This document shows, in pieces, positions 48,025 to 56,625 of a stretch of 64,000 nucleotides of DNA. Under the pieces are notes generated by a model, which was not told the origin of the DNA, made no database searches, and worked only from the letters and a program-made list of their open reading frames with translations. Each line of letters begins with the position of its first letter. Within the stretch, counting starts at the first letter, position 1. The stretch comes from Palsa-504 sp963767565 (GTDB lineage: Bacteria; Actinomycetota; Actinomycetes; Streptosporangiales; Streptosporangiaceae), in assembly GCA_963767565.1 (NCBI GenBank), contig CAVYEG010000006.1:2080016-2144015 (forward strand), read 5' to 3'. The position numbers and the translations under genes are program-made.

Positions 48025-48801
48025 TCAGCCCGGCCGTTCCCGGGAGGGCGCGCCTGCTACGAGGTCCCGGATCCGGTTCCAGCGCTCCTCATGACGGTGG
48101 TCAAACCGGCGCGCGGCGCGCAGAGCCAGACGCGGGCGGCGGGCGTAGCGGCGCTCGGCCCACCAGGACCCCGGCTTGGCCAGCCGGACGGCGCCGATGA
48201 GGGCCACGACGCTGATGAAGATGCCGATGACGCCGGTCACGATCTTGCCCTTGAGCAGGCAGATCAGGCAGAGCAGGAGATTGGCGGCGATGACCCCGAC
48301 CGAGGACCACCAGGCCGCCGTCCCGGTCCGGCCGGTCACGAATTCGGCCCCGCCGATCAGCGTGCCGGTGATGACCAGCATGCAGAAGATCGCGTCGACC
48401 GACTTGCGGCCCTCGTTGGACCAGTAGACGTCTTCGAGGTGCAGCCAGAGCGCGAACTGGTCCACGGTGAGGCCGATACCCGCGCCGAACACGGCCGCGG
48501 CCGCGTCGAGCCCGGCGCCCCGCGGCGTCTTGGAGACCAGGACGATACCCGTGCCGATGATGATCAGGATGCCGAAAACCTGGTGATGCACATGGTTGCC
48601 GGCGATCCGGATATTGCCTAGCCCGACCCGGGCGCCGATGCCCGACCGGATCAGCCTGGTCACGGTCCTGGTGAGCAAGAACGTGACCAGTATGGCCAGG
48701 AACATCCACATCATCGGCCGCAGCGAAGGGCCGCCCGCGCCGGCGGTGATCTTCACCCCGGAAGTGAGCGAGGGCACCGGGCCGGCCGCCATGACTCGCA
48801 C
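48025..48801 (-). CDS. Integral membrane protein of unknown function
   Basis: 258 residues with about six membrane segments: MMWMFLAILVTFLLTRTVTRL, FGILIIIGTGIVLVS, AAVFGAGIGLTVDQFALWL, DAIFCMLVITGTLIGG, VGVIAANLLLCLICLL and VTGVIGIFISVVALIGAV. Conserved-looking loops are NHVHHQVFG and LHLEDVYWSNEGRKSVDAI. The C-terminus is basic and cytoplasmic (ARRPRLALRAARRFDHRHEERWNRI). Similar proteins are widespread in actinobacteria without assigned roles. The start may be the second Met (MAAGPV) instead of 48801. Confidence 0.75.
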   Translation of the reverse strand: MRVMAAGPVPSLTSGVKITAGAGGPSLRPMMWMFLAILVTFLLTRTVTRLIRSGIGARVGLGNIRIAGNHVHHQVFGILIIIGTGIVLVSKTPRGAGLDAAAAVFGAGIGLTVDQFALWLHLEDVYWSNEGRKSVDAIFCMLVITGTLIGGAEFVTGRTGTAAWWSSVGVIAANLLLCLICLLKGKIVTGVIGIFISVVALIGAVRLAKPGSWWAERRYARRPRLALRAARRFDHRHEERWNRIRDLVAGAPSRERPG

Positions 48802-48898
48802 CGCATCCTCCCCGGTCCACAGCCTGATGCCGGGATTCTATGCGCCGGAAGGCCCGGGCCCGGCGGGTCTAGGAGGCGTTTGAGGCGTGTCGGGGGCC

Positions 48899-49564
48899 CT
48901 AAGACGTTTCTGAGGGTGAGTCGGCCGGGGGTGGCTCGTCGGGCGCGGGTGGGCGCATGCGCAGCGGCGGCAGGCTGTAGAGGCTGTCGAGGTCCTGCCG
49001 TTTGGCCTCGGCGAGCACGGCGTCCTGCTGCTTGGTCGCCTGCTCGGCCGTCTGCTTGGCCAGTTCTGAGGCCAGGCCGCCCAGTTGCCGCACGCCGATC
49101 GCGTCGATGAGCACGTGGCTGGTGGCGAAGATCGCGATGCCCTCCACCCGGCGCTGGTTGTGCCGGAGCGGGGAAAGTGCCGCCCCGATCGTCGCGGCCT
49201 CGAACGGGTCCGCAGGATACGTGGCCAGCTTGTCGCGTTCCTCGATCACCCAGGTATGGAATTTCATCACCGCCCCGTGCAGGGGCAGGTTCTCGATGTC
49301 CTCGGTGGCGAGCCCGGCGGGCCTGCCCTTTTCGAAGCAGCGGCCGTAGGCCAGCAGAGCGGATGACCACAGGGCCTGCGGCACGACCCCGTCCCGGTCC
49401 TCCTCCGGCCTGGCCAGCTCCTCCAGCAGCCGCTTGCAGCAGTCCATGACGAACTGCAGGTCCTGGATGATCGAGGCCTGGTCGGCGAGAATCCGCGCGG
49501 CCGGCCCATCAAGGGCCACCGTCAGCATCGGTACTTCTGGCGTTACGCCGTCCTTCTGGCCCAC
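48899..49564 (-). CDS. Hypothetical protein, family not recognised
   Basis: 221 residues from GTG 49564, which has GAGGAA upstream; ATG 49528 is another possible start, and frames further up lack signals. The product is helical: DQASIIQDLQFVMDCCKRLLEELARPEED, SSALLAYGRCFEKGRPAG, LPLHGAVMKFHTWVIEERDKLATYP, GIAIFATSHVLIDAIGVRQLGGLASELAKQTAEQATKQ. It ends in a Pro/Ser-rich acidic tail. No metal or DNA-binding motif is apparent. Confidence 0.65.
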   Translation of the reverse strand: MGQKDGVTPEVPMLTVALDGPAARILADQASIIQDLQFVMDCCKRLLEELARPEEDRDGVVPQALWSSALLAYGRCFEKGRPAGLATEDIENLPLHGAVMKFHTWVIEERDKLATYPADPFEAATIGAALSPLRHNQRRVEGIAIFATSHVLIDAIGVRQLGGLASELAKQTAEQATKQQDAVLAEAKRQDLDSLYSLPPLRMRPPAPDEPPPADSPSETS

Positions 49565-49781
49565 AATTCCTCGTTCCGGCTGCCCCGACCCGTGACCCCG
49601 CGCCTCGATCCTCGCATGGCGGCAACCCGCCCTTGTCTCACATAGCGACAAAACTTTGCGATATATCTGGCGTCGGTTTTGCCTGCTCGGGTGTCACGTG
49701 GCAGGCTAACCAGGAGCGAACGGTCAGCGCGGGATCGCAGGAATGCGGGACGGTGCTGCCTACACCACAGAGAAGGTCAAG
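49565..49781. promoter_or_regulatory. Leader region of the cold-shock gene
   Basis: 217 bp between a leftward hypothetical gene and cspA. It includes an AT-richer stretch (around 49645-49680, with GATATATCTGG) that could be a promoter, and a long untranslated leader before ATG 49782 would be usual for a cold-shock gene. No Rho-independent hairpin noticed. Confidence 0.4.
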
Positions 49782-49985
49782 ATGGCGCAAGGCACTGTTA
49801 AGTGGTTCAACGGCGACAAGGGCTACGGCTTCATTGCCGTTGACGGCGGCCAGGACGTGTTCGTGCACTTCAGCGCGATTAACGGCAGCGGCTACCGCAG
49901 CCTGGAGGAAGGACAGAAGGTCGAGTTCGACATCACCCAAGGGCAGAAGGGGCCGCAGGCGGAGAACGTCACCGTCGTCGGCTGA
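49782..49985 (+). CDS. cspA: Cold-shock protein (CspA family)
   Basis: 67-residue single OB fold that binds single-stranded RNA/DNA. MAQGTVKWFNGDKGYGFIAVDGG carries RNP1 (KGYGFI) and DVFVHFSAI carries RNP2. The end SLEEGQKVEFDITQGQKGPQAENVTVV is standard. Start by homology, with GAAGG 7 bases upstream; a longer in-frame ATG at 49743 would add 13 non-conserved residues. Cytoplasmic RNA chaperone. Confidence 0.95.
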   Translation: MAQGTVKWFNGDKGYGFIAVDGGQDVFVHFSAINGSGYRSLEEGQKVEFDITQGQKGPQAENVTVVG

Positions 49986-50161
49986 CCGGCCCGGCACCAG
50001 AGCCTCGTTAGAGCCTCGCTGCCTGCCGCGCAGGTGACCGGCGTCACCTGCTGCGCCGCAGAATCCCGCCGATCAGCGTCAAACCTGTGACCGTGCCGAC
50101 CCGGGCCATCCGGGCCGGTGCGGTCCAGGCCCGCCGCCGTGCGCAGGCTCGGCGCGGGACG

Positions 50162-50398
50162 CTACAGCTTGGTCAGCTTGGCGCACGGCAGCGGGAACCG
50201 CCGCTGGTGCGAGCGGAAGTCCACGAGCACGGCGTCGTCGTCGACGCTGACGACGACGCCGAGCCCGTGCTTGTCGTGCGTGACCTGGTCGTCGACGGCG
50301 AATGTCTCGGCCGGGCCCGCGGGAGCCGGGGCGGCGAACGGGCTGCCGGGCAGATGGCGCGGGGTCGCGAGGCGGGGTGCCTTCATAGTTACCATCAT
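50162..50398 (-). CDS. Small protein with UvrD/PcrA-tudor-like or CarD-like domain
   Basis: 78 residues. A Pro/Ala-rich leader of about 35 residues is followed by DDQVTHDKHGLGVVVSVDDDAVLVDFRSHQRRFPLPCAKLTKL, resembling the small Tudor-type domain at the C-terminus of PcrA/UvrD (HxxxGxGxV...VDF). Stand-alone copies exist in actinobacteria; RNA-polymerase binding is one suggested role for such domains. Three ATG codons (50398, 50395, 50386) compete as start; none has an ideal ribosome site. Confidence 0.65.
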   Translation of the reverse strand: MMVTMKAPRLATPRHLPGSPFAAPAPAGPAETFAVDDQVTHDKHGLGVVVSVDDDAVLVDFRSHQRRFPLPCAKLTKL

Positions 50399-50544
50399 GC
50401 CCCCTGCCGGGCTTTTCGGCGGCTGACGCCGCCGCTTCGGGTGCGCTGAGGTCGCCAGGCCCGGTCTGCTCCGGCCCGCTGCGCGCTATTCCCTTTTGCT
50501 GGAGTGGCGGCAGAGTAAGGGCCAGGAGGTTTTTCTGCGCGAGT

Positions 50545-50922
50545 GATGCGATCGTCGGGATTGTGGTGAACCGCTGTCCGGTCGCGACATACGTCGCCTG
50601 GTCACGCAGGCTTCCGTGTTCCCCACGGCCGAGAAGGCCAACATGATCCAGCGCATGCTGACGGCGTTCGGCGCGGTCGGCGTGCAGCGAGTGCTGCTGT
50701 CGGTCGACCTGGGCGGGATCTCCGCCGCGGTGCTGCGGGCGATCGGGCGGCGCCGGGCGGCGGCCGGGTCCGGACCGTGACCGCATCATCCCGGCGCCCC
50801 AGGCGCAGGCCGTCGACGGCGCGGTCGTCCGGCTGGTCGAGGCGGCCGGGCACATGGCGCACATGGAGCGTCCCGCGGAGGTCCAGGCCGCGATCGAGGA
50901 GACCATCGCCAGGGCCGGATGA
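50545..50922 (+). pseudogene. Acetoin-cluster scar: acoX 5' part joined to acoC-like 3' end
   Basis: From 50545 the frame reads DAIVGIVVN and, after a single missing base near 50571, GRDIRRLVTQASVFPTAEKANMIQRMLTAFGAVGVQRVLL, which matches the N-terminus of AcoX/ATP-NAD-kinase-like proteins of acetoin operons. From about 50775 another frame gives DRIIPAPQAQAVDGAVVRLVEAAGHMAHMERPAEV and a stop at 50922, the C-terminus of the alpha/beta-hydrolase-bearing E2 AcoC. The genes normally between (acoA, acoB) are gone, so a deletion fused the ends. This explains most of the 50399-50974 gap. Confidence 0.65.
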
Positions 50923-50974
50923 CGAGGCCGGCCCCGTGTGAAGAGCTCAGTGAGAAGAGTTCGGTGAGAACAGT

Positions 50975-52393
50975 TCAGGACGCGATGGCGTCGCCGATGC
51001 GGTGCACGCGCATGGCGTTCGTGCTGCCCGGAGCGCCAGGCGGGCTGCCCGCCACGATCACCACCAGATCGCCCTGAGCGCACCGCCCGATGTCGCGCAG
51101 CGCCCCCTCGACCTGGCGGACCATGTCGTCGGTGTGCTCCACCGGCGGGACCAGGAACGGCTCGGCCCCCCAGGTCAGCGCTAGCTGGCTGCGGGTGGCG
51201 GGCTCGGTGGTGAACGCGAGCAGCGGGATCGGCGACCGGCACCTGGCCAGCCGCCGCGCGGTGTCCCCGGTCATGGTGAAGGCCACCAGCGCCCGGGCTC
51301 CCACCGCCGCTCCGACCTCGCCTGCGGCCCGGGCGATGGCGCCCCCGGTGGTCTCCGGCGGCTCGGCCAGGGCGGTGAACGGCCAGTCCTGCTCGGCCGC
51401 CACGATGATCTGCGCCATGGTCGAGGTGGCCTGCACCGGGTAGGCGCCGACGCTGGTCTCGGCGGACAGCATGACCGCGTCCGCGCCGTCGAGCACGGCA
51501 TTGGCGACATCGGACGCCTCGGCCCGGGTCGGCCGCGGCGCGCTGATCATCGACTCGAGCATCTGAGTGGCCACGATGACGGGTTTCGCGGCCTGCCTGG
51601 CCAGCCTGATGGCGCGCTTCTGCACGAGCGGCACCTGCTCGAGCGGGAGCTCGACGCCCAGGTCGCCCCGGGCCACCATGATCCCGTCGAAGGTGGCCAC
51701 GATCTCGCGCAGAGCCGCCACGGCCTGGGGTTTCTCTATCTTCGCGATGACCGGCAAGCGGACGCCCGCCTCGTCCATGATCTTGCGGACCGCCTCGATA
51801 TCCTCCGGCCCCTGCACGAACGACAAGGCGATCATGTCGGCGCGAAGGCCCAGCGCCCAGCGCAGGTCGTCCGCGTCCTTGGTGGTCAGGGCGGGCACGC
51901 TGACCCTGACCCCGGGCAGGTTGAGGCCCTTGTGATCGGAGACCGGGCCGCCCACGACCACCCGGGTACGGACGGCCGGCCCCTGCACCCCGGTCACCTC
52001 GAGCACCACCCGGCCGTCGTCCACCAGCAGCGTGGTCCCCGGCCGCACGTCACCAGCCAGGCCCTGGTAGCTGACTGACACCTCGGCCTGGTCCCCGGGT
52101 ACGTGCTCCCCGGTGATGGTGAACTCCTGGCCGGGCGCCAGCATGACCGGGCCGGACGCGAACCGGCCGAGCCGGATCTTGGGGCCCTGCAGGTCGACCA
52201 GCACGCCCACGCTCCGGCCGCTGGCATCCGCGGCCGCCCGGACGGCCTTATAGGCGGCCCGGTGCGCGTCGTGGTCGCCGTGGCTCATGTTGAGGCGGGC
52301 CACGTCGAGGCCCGCTGCCACCAGCGCCGCGATCTGCTCGGGACTGGATGTCGCGGGGCCCAGGGTGCACACGATCTTCGCTCGGCGGCTCAT
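50975..52393 (-). CDS. pyk: Pyruvate kinase
   Basis: 472 residues; transfers phosphate from phosphoenolpyruvate to ADP. RRAKIVCTLGPATSSPEQIAALVAAGLDVARLNMSHG opens the barrel. VLVDLQGPKIRLG, the B domain, VIAKIEKPQAV (catalytic Lys), DGIMVARGDLGVELPLEQV and PVIVATQMLESMI are all intact. The C-domain (ALVAFTMTGDTARRLARCRSPIPLLAFT) carries the allosteric part. ATG 52393. Divergent from the kinase at 52508 over 114 bp. Confidence 0.96.
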   Translation of the reverse strand: MSRRAKIVCTLGPATSSPEQIAALVAAGLDVARLNMSHGDHDAHRAAYKAVRAAADASGRSVGVLVDLQGPKIRLGRFASGPVMLAPGQEFTITGEHVPGDQAEVSVSYQGLAGDVRPGTTLLVDDGRVVLEVTGVQGPAVRTRVVVGGPVSDHKGLNLPGVRVSVPALTTKDADDLRWALGLRADMIALSFVQGPEDIEAVRKIMDEAGVRLPVIAKIEKPQAVAALREIVATFDGIMVARGDLGVELPLEQVPLVQKRAIRLARQAAKPVIVATQMLESMISAPRPTRAEASDVANAVLDGADAVMLSAETSVGAYPVQATSTMAQIIVAAEQDWPFTALAEPPETTGGAIARAAGEVGAAVGARALVAFTMTGDTARRLARCRSPIPLLAFTTEPATRSQLALTWGAEPFLVPPVEHTDDMVRQVEGALRDIGRCAQGDLVVIVAGSPPGAPGSTNAMRVHRIGDAIAS

Positions 52394-52507
52394 GGGCCGG
52401 TGCTCCTTCGCCGGTCTACACCATCATGCCGATCCTAGACCGGCTGATCCGAGCGGTACGGTTTGCATTAGTTTCGGGTAGCAACTCATTCGAGAAAGCA
52501 GCTGACC

Positions 52508-53551
52508 TTGCCGTCATCCCAGCTAGATAGCGAGGCGGCGGTGGCCAGCGTCATGTCGCGCGAGTTCGGCCTGCGGGGGACGATCCGCCGGCTGGAAGGC
52601 GAAGTCGACGAGACGTTCCGCATCGAGGACGCGGCCGGGACCCCGTTCCTGATCAAGCTGGCCCGGGCGGGCGAGGCCGAAGAGGCGGTGAGCTTCCAGG
52701 CCGGGCTGCTGCTCCAGGTTCAGCGAGCGGCCCCGGACCTGCCGGTGCCGCGGCTGCGTCCGGCTGCGAACGGCGCGCATTACCTGATGCCGCAGGCCGG
52801 GCCGCTGGCGGGCAGGATCATCCGGGTCACCTCGTTCCTGCCCGGCGAGCCGCTGCGGGCCGTCCGCGGCACGCGCCGGCTCCGGGAGCAGGTCGGCCGT
52901 AACCTCGCGGTCCTCGGCCGGGCACTGCGCGGCTACGACCATCCGGCGGCGCACCGGTACCTGGTGTGGGACATACAGCACATGGCCAGCCTGCGTCCGA
53001 TGGCCGGCGCCGTCGATCCTTCGGACCGGCGGCGGGTCCTGCTCGGCCAGATCGACCGCTTCGAGACCTCGACCGCACCGGTGCTGAGCACGCTGCGGGC
53101 CCAGGTCGTGCACAACGACTTCAACTCCGACAACATCCTGGTCGGGTCCGACGGCGTTTCGATCAGCGGCATCCTTGATTTCGGCGACGCCGTCTACACC
53201 CCGCTGGTCAACGATGTCGCGGTCATGGCCGCCTATCAGCTGTCCGACCATCAGGATCCGACCGCCACCGCGATCGACGCCATCGCCGGGTACTACGCGG
53301 TGACCGAGCTGAGCGCGGACGAACTCGCCCTGCTGCCGCGGCTGATCATCGCGAGGATGGTGACCCGGGTCATCGTGCCGGAATGGCGGGCGAGGCAATC
53401 GCCTGCCAACCGGCGGTACCTGCTGCGAGATGCCGCCCGGGCCTGGACCCAGCTGAACCGCTTGCTGGCTATCCCCGACGAACTGATCTGCCAGCGCATC
53501 GCGAACGCGTGTCCCACAGGAGCCCGGAATGCCAACTCAGGCCAACACTGA
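52508..53551 (+). CDS. APH-fold phosphotransferase (hydroxylysine/homoserine kinase-like)
   Basis: 347 residues. REFGLRGTIRRLEGEVDETFRIEDAAGTPFLIKLARAGE is the nucleotide-binding start, VVHNDFNSDNILV the catalytic loop (HNDxxxxN) and ISGILDFGDAVYTPLVNDVA the metal site. These match the AGPHD1-like group, which phosphorylates hydroxylysine or amino alcohols and is often linked to a class III PLP lyase, as here. TTG 52508 retains the SEAAVASVMSREFG helix seen in relatives; GTG 52541 with GAGG upstream is the alternative. The 3' end overlaps the aminotransferase-like gene by 23 bases. Confidence 0.82.
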   Translation: MPSSQLDSEAAVASVMSREFGLRGTIRRLEGEVDETFRIEDAAGTPFLIKLARAGEAEEAVSFQAGLLLQVQRAAPDLPVPRLRPAANGAHYLMPQAGPLAGRIIRVTSFLPGEPLRAVRGTRRLREQVGRNLAVLGRALRGYDHPAAHRYLVWDIQHMASLRPMAGAVDPSDRRRVLLGQIDRFETSTAPVLSTLRAQVVHNDFNSDNILVGSDGVSISGILDFGDAVYTPLVNDVAVMAAYQLSDHQDPTATAIDAIAGYYAVTELSADELALLPRLIIARMVTRVIVPEWRARQSPANRRYLLRDAARAWTQLNRLLAIPDELICQRIANACPTGARNANSGQH

Positions 53552-54914
53552 CCAGGCCAACACGGACCAGGCCAGCACGACCAGCACCGCGTACATGGTG
53601 AACGGGTTTGACCCGGATACCCTAGACGACCTCGAACCGGACCTGCGGCAGCATGTCGCGCGCCGGCTGCAAGTCCTCGGGCCGGCCTACAAGCTGTTCT
53701 ACCGGCATCCGGTCCGGTTCGTCCGGGCGGAGGGCGTGCACCTGTTCGACGCCGAGGGCCAGGCCTATCTCGACGCCTACAACAATGTCCCGTCCGTCGG
53801 GCACTGCCATCCGCACGTAGTGGCGGCGATATCCCGCCAGGCGGCCACGCTCAACGTGCACACCCGCTACGGGACCGACCTCCTGCTGGAGTACGCGGAA
53901 CGGCTGGCCGCGACCTTCCCCGCCGAGATCAGCAACGTGATGTTCACCTGTACCGGCAGCGAGGCCGTCGACCTGGCCCTGCGGGTGGCGCGATTCGCCA
54001 CCCGGGCACCGGGAGTCATCGTGACGAGCAACGCCTATCACGGCCTCACCGCCGCGTCGGCCGAGATCTCGCCGTCCCTCGGCCCCGAGGTCCCCCTCGG
54101 ATCTTCGGTGCGGACGGTGGCGCCGCCGGACCCCCGCCGGGAGGCCGGCGAGGAGGCCGGCCAGTCCTTCGCGGCGCGGGTCACCGCGGCCGCCGCGCAG
54201 ATGAAGCGGCATGGCATCGGCCTGGCCGCGTTCATCGCGGACAGCCTGTTCTCGACCGACGGGATCATCCCGGCGCCCGCCGGATTCCTGCGGCCCGTCA
54301 TCGAGGCCGTGCACGCGGCGGGCGGGATCTACATCGCCGACGAGGTGCAGCCGGGATTCGCCCGGACGGGCGATGCGATGTGGGGATTCCAGCGCCACGG
54401 CATCGTCCCCGACCTGGTGGTCATGGGCAAGCCCATGGGCAACGGCATGCCGATTGCGGGCGTGGCCGCCCGGGCCGAGCTGCTGGCGGAATTCGGCCAG
54501 AAGATCCGCTACTTCAACACGTTCGGCGGCAGCTCGGTCGCCGTGGCCGCCGCCTCGGCCGTCCTGGATGTCATCGAAGGCGAGGGGCTCATGGAGCACT
54601 CGCGTGCCGTCGGCACCGCGCTGCGCGAGGCCATCGGTCAGGTGACCACCGGGTACCCCGGAATCAGCGACGTCCGCGGCGCGGGACTGTACGTCGCCGT
54701 GGAGTTCACCGACCCCGAGACCGGCCAGCCGGACGGGCAGGCCGCGCTGAACGTCGTCAACGAGCTGCGCGAGCGGCGGGTGCTGATCAGCGCGACCGGC
54801 GGACCCGGCCACATCCTGAAGATCCGGCCGCCGCTGCCGTTCGGCTACCGTCATGTCGATCAGTTCGCCGACGCGCTGCGCGGATCGCTGGGCAGCCTGG
54901 CGCAGCACTCATAG
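53529..54914 (+). CDS. Class III aminotransferase-fold PLP enzyme (phospho-lyase type candidate)
   Basis: 461 residues. LFDAEGQAYLDAYNNVPSVGHCHPHVVAAI, NVMFTCTGSEAVDLALRVAR and YIADEVQPGFARTGDAMWGFQRHGIVPDLVVMGKPMGNGMPI are diagnostic; the PLP Lys is at 301. The NNVPxVGHCHP segment is that of AGXT2L-type phospho-lyases. The first 20 residues are a tandem D-Q-A-N-T repeat not conserved in the family. ATG 53529 overlaps the kinase gene. Kinase plus lyase suggests phosphorylation and then elimination of phosphate from an amino alcohol or hydroxylysine. Confidence 0.88.
   Translation: MPTQANTDQANTDQASTTSTAYMVNGFDPDTLDDLEPDLRQHVARRLQVLGPAYKLFYRHPVRFVRAEGVHLFDAEGQAYLDAYNNVPSVGHCHPHVVAAISRQAATLNVHTRYGTDLLLEYAERLAATFPAEISNVMFTCTGSEAVDLALRVARFATRAPGVIVTSNAYHGLTAASAEISPSLGPEVPLGSSVRTVAPPDPRREAGEEAGQSFAARVTAAAAQMKRHGIGLAAFIADSLFSTDGIIPAPAGFLRPVIEAVHAAGGIYIADEVQPGFARTGDAMWGFQRHGIVPDLVVMGKPMGNGMPIAGVAARAELLAEFGQKIRYFNTFGGSSVAVAAASAVLDVIEGEGLMEHSRAVGTALREAIGQVTTGYPGISDVRGAGLYVAVEFTDPETGQPDGQAALNVVNELRERRVLISATGGPGHILKIRPPLPFGYRHVDQFADALRGSLGSLAQHS
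53532..53580 (+). repeat. Short tandem repeats in the PLP-enzyme leader
   Basis: A 15-bp unit related to ACCAGGCCAACACTG occurs about three times, encoding repeated DQANT/DQAST at residues 7-17. Could be slippage-prone without changing the frame. Confidence 0.7.
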
Positions 54915-54947
54915 AGCGGGATACGCGTGGCATGAGTCAGCAGCAAT

Positions 54948-55808
54948 TTGAGGTTCTCTCGGACCGCCGGGGACGCACTCGGCGAGGGGCCGTGGTGGGA
55001 CGCGCAGGCCTCGATCCTGTACTGGGTGGACATCTTCGGCCAGGCCATCCGGGCCGCCACCTTGGACGGGGCGGAGGTTCCCGTCGCCGCGACCCCCAGC
55101 GAGCCCGGCTTCGTGGTTAGGGCCAGCGGCGGCAACCTCGTGGCGGGCCTGAGAGAAGGCCTCTATGAGCGGAACGAAGCCGATGCGACCTGGCACGAAC
55201 GGTGGCGCGGCGGGTGGGACACGTCGGCCGTCCGGGTCAACGACGGCAAGACAGATCGTTCCGGCAGGCTATGGTTCGGCACGATGCACGACCAGGAAAC
55301 CGATCCGGTCGGCGCCTTGTACGTCCTGGCCGGGAACGGGGTACGGCAGGTGGGCGGCGGGATCACGGTCTCCAACGGACTTGGCTGGTCGCCGGACAAC
55401 AGCATCATGTACTACGCCGATTCACCGACGCAGGTGATCATGGCCTTCGACTTCGACGCGGCCAGCGGCACGGCCACCAACCCCCGGGTATTCGCGACTG
55501 ATCCCGGCCAGTATCAGCCCGATGGCCTCACCGTAGATGCCGACGGCTGCGTATGGTCGGCCAAATGGGACGGGTCACGGGTGGTCAGGTACACGCCCGC
55601 GGGCGCCATCGACAAGCAGATCATGCTGCCCGCGTCGCGGCCGACGAGTTGCATGTTCGTCGGCTCCGATCTGCGGACGCTGGCGGTTACCTCGGCCGCG
55701 GCCGACGTGCCGTCCGCCGAGCCGCTCGGCGGTGCCCTGTTCCTGCTCGATACACGCGCGCAAGGCCTGCCGGAAGTGCCTGCCCGCGGCGAGATGTGGT
55801 TGGCTTAG
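54948..55808 (+). CDS. SMP-30/gluconolactonase-like protein, N-terminus frameshifted
   Basis: 286 residues from the only in-frame start-like codon (TTG 54948). GDALGEGPWWDAQASILYWVDIFGQAI, RVNDGKTDRSGRLWFGTMHDQE, GGITVSNGLGWSPDNSIMYYADS and QYQPDGLTVDADGCVWSAKWDGSRVVRY are the metal-binding beta-propeller blades of lactonases that open sugar or other lactones. The family N-terminus MSQQQFEVLSD lies in another frame from ATG 54932, so a small indel near 54965-54972 separates them. If a sequencing error, the real gene is 54932-55808. Cytoplasmic; substrate unknown. Confidence 0.78.
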   Translation: MRFSRTAGDALGEGPWWDAQASILYWVDIFGQAIRAATLDGAEVPVAATPSEPGFVVRASGGNLVAGLREGLYERNEADATWHERWRGGWDTSAVRVNDGKTDRSGRLWFGTMHDQETDPVGALYVLAGNGVRQVGGGITVSNGLGWSPDNSIMYYADSPTQVIMAFDFDAASGTATNPRVFATDPGQYQPDGLTVDADGCVWSAKWDGSRVVRYTPAGAIDKQIMLPASRPTSCMFVGSDLRTLAVTSAAADVPSAEPLGGALFLLDTRAQGLPEVPARGEMWLA

Positions 55809-55811
55809 CGG

Positions 55812-56572
55812 GTGAGCAGTGTCCTGAGCGAATTCGCCGATGGCGTCGCCGTCATCACGATCAACCGCCCCGAGGCGCGCAACGCCGTCAACCTCGAGGT
55901 TGCTAACGCGATCGCGGCGGCCGTCGACGAATTCGAGGCCCGCGGTGACCTCACCGTCGCCATCCTCACCGGGCCGGCGGCACGTTCTGCGCGGGCATGG
56001 ACCTCAAGGCCTTCGGCCGCGGTGAGCGGCCGTCGTTGCCGGGACGCGGCTTCGGCGGCCTGACCGAGCGCCCGCCCGCCAAGCCGCTCATCGCCGCCGT
56101 CGAAGGCTGGGCGCTGGCCGGCGGCTGTGAACTCGCGCTGGCCGCGGACCTCATCGTCGCGGCCCGGGACGCGAAGTTCGGCCTGCCTGAGGTCAAGCGA
56201 GGGCTGGTCGCGGCGGCGGGCGGGCTGCTGCGGCTGCCCAAGATCCTGCCCTACCAGCTGGCCATGCAGGTCGCGCTGACCGGAGAGCCGCTGACGGCCG
56301 AGGCCGCCCACGCGCATGGCCTGGTCAACGTGCTCGCCGAGCCCGGCCAGGCGCTGGCGGCGGCGCGCGAGCTCGCGGCGACGATTGCCGCCAACGGGCC
56401 GCTCGCCGTCCGCGCGACCAAGCAGATCATGGCCATGGCGATCGATTACACCAGTGCGGACGCCTTCGCCGCGCAGCGGGAATTCGTGGAGCCGGTCTTC
56501 ACCTCGGCGGACGCCCAGGAAGGAGCCCGGGCCTTCGCCGAGAAGCGCGCCCCGGTCTGGAAGGGCGAGTAA
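55812..56572 (+). pseudogene. Enoyl-CoA hydratase (crotonase) gene with one frameshift
   Basis: The first frame from GTG 55812 gives VLSEFADGVAVITINRPEARNAVNLEVANAIAAAVDEF and breaks at ILTGPA. After restoring one base near 55975, GTFCAGMDLKAFGRG continues, then AAVEGWALAGGCELALAADLIVAARDAKFGLPEVKRGLVAAAGGLLRLP to a stop at 56572. Joined, it is a normal crotonase of about 253 residues with the catalytic Glu in LPEV intact. ATG 55997 gives only the second part. Homopolymer context (GGGCC) makes a sequencing error as likely as mutation. Confidence 0.78.
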
Positions 56573-56625
56573 GAAACCGGTGCCCTGCGGGGTACAGCCT
56601 CCGTGAGGCTCAGCTGGAGGTTGCG

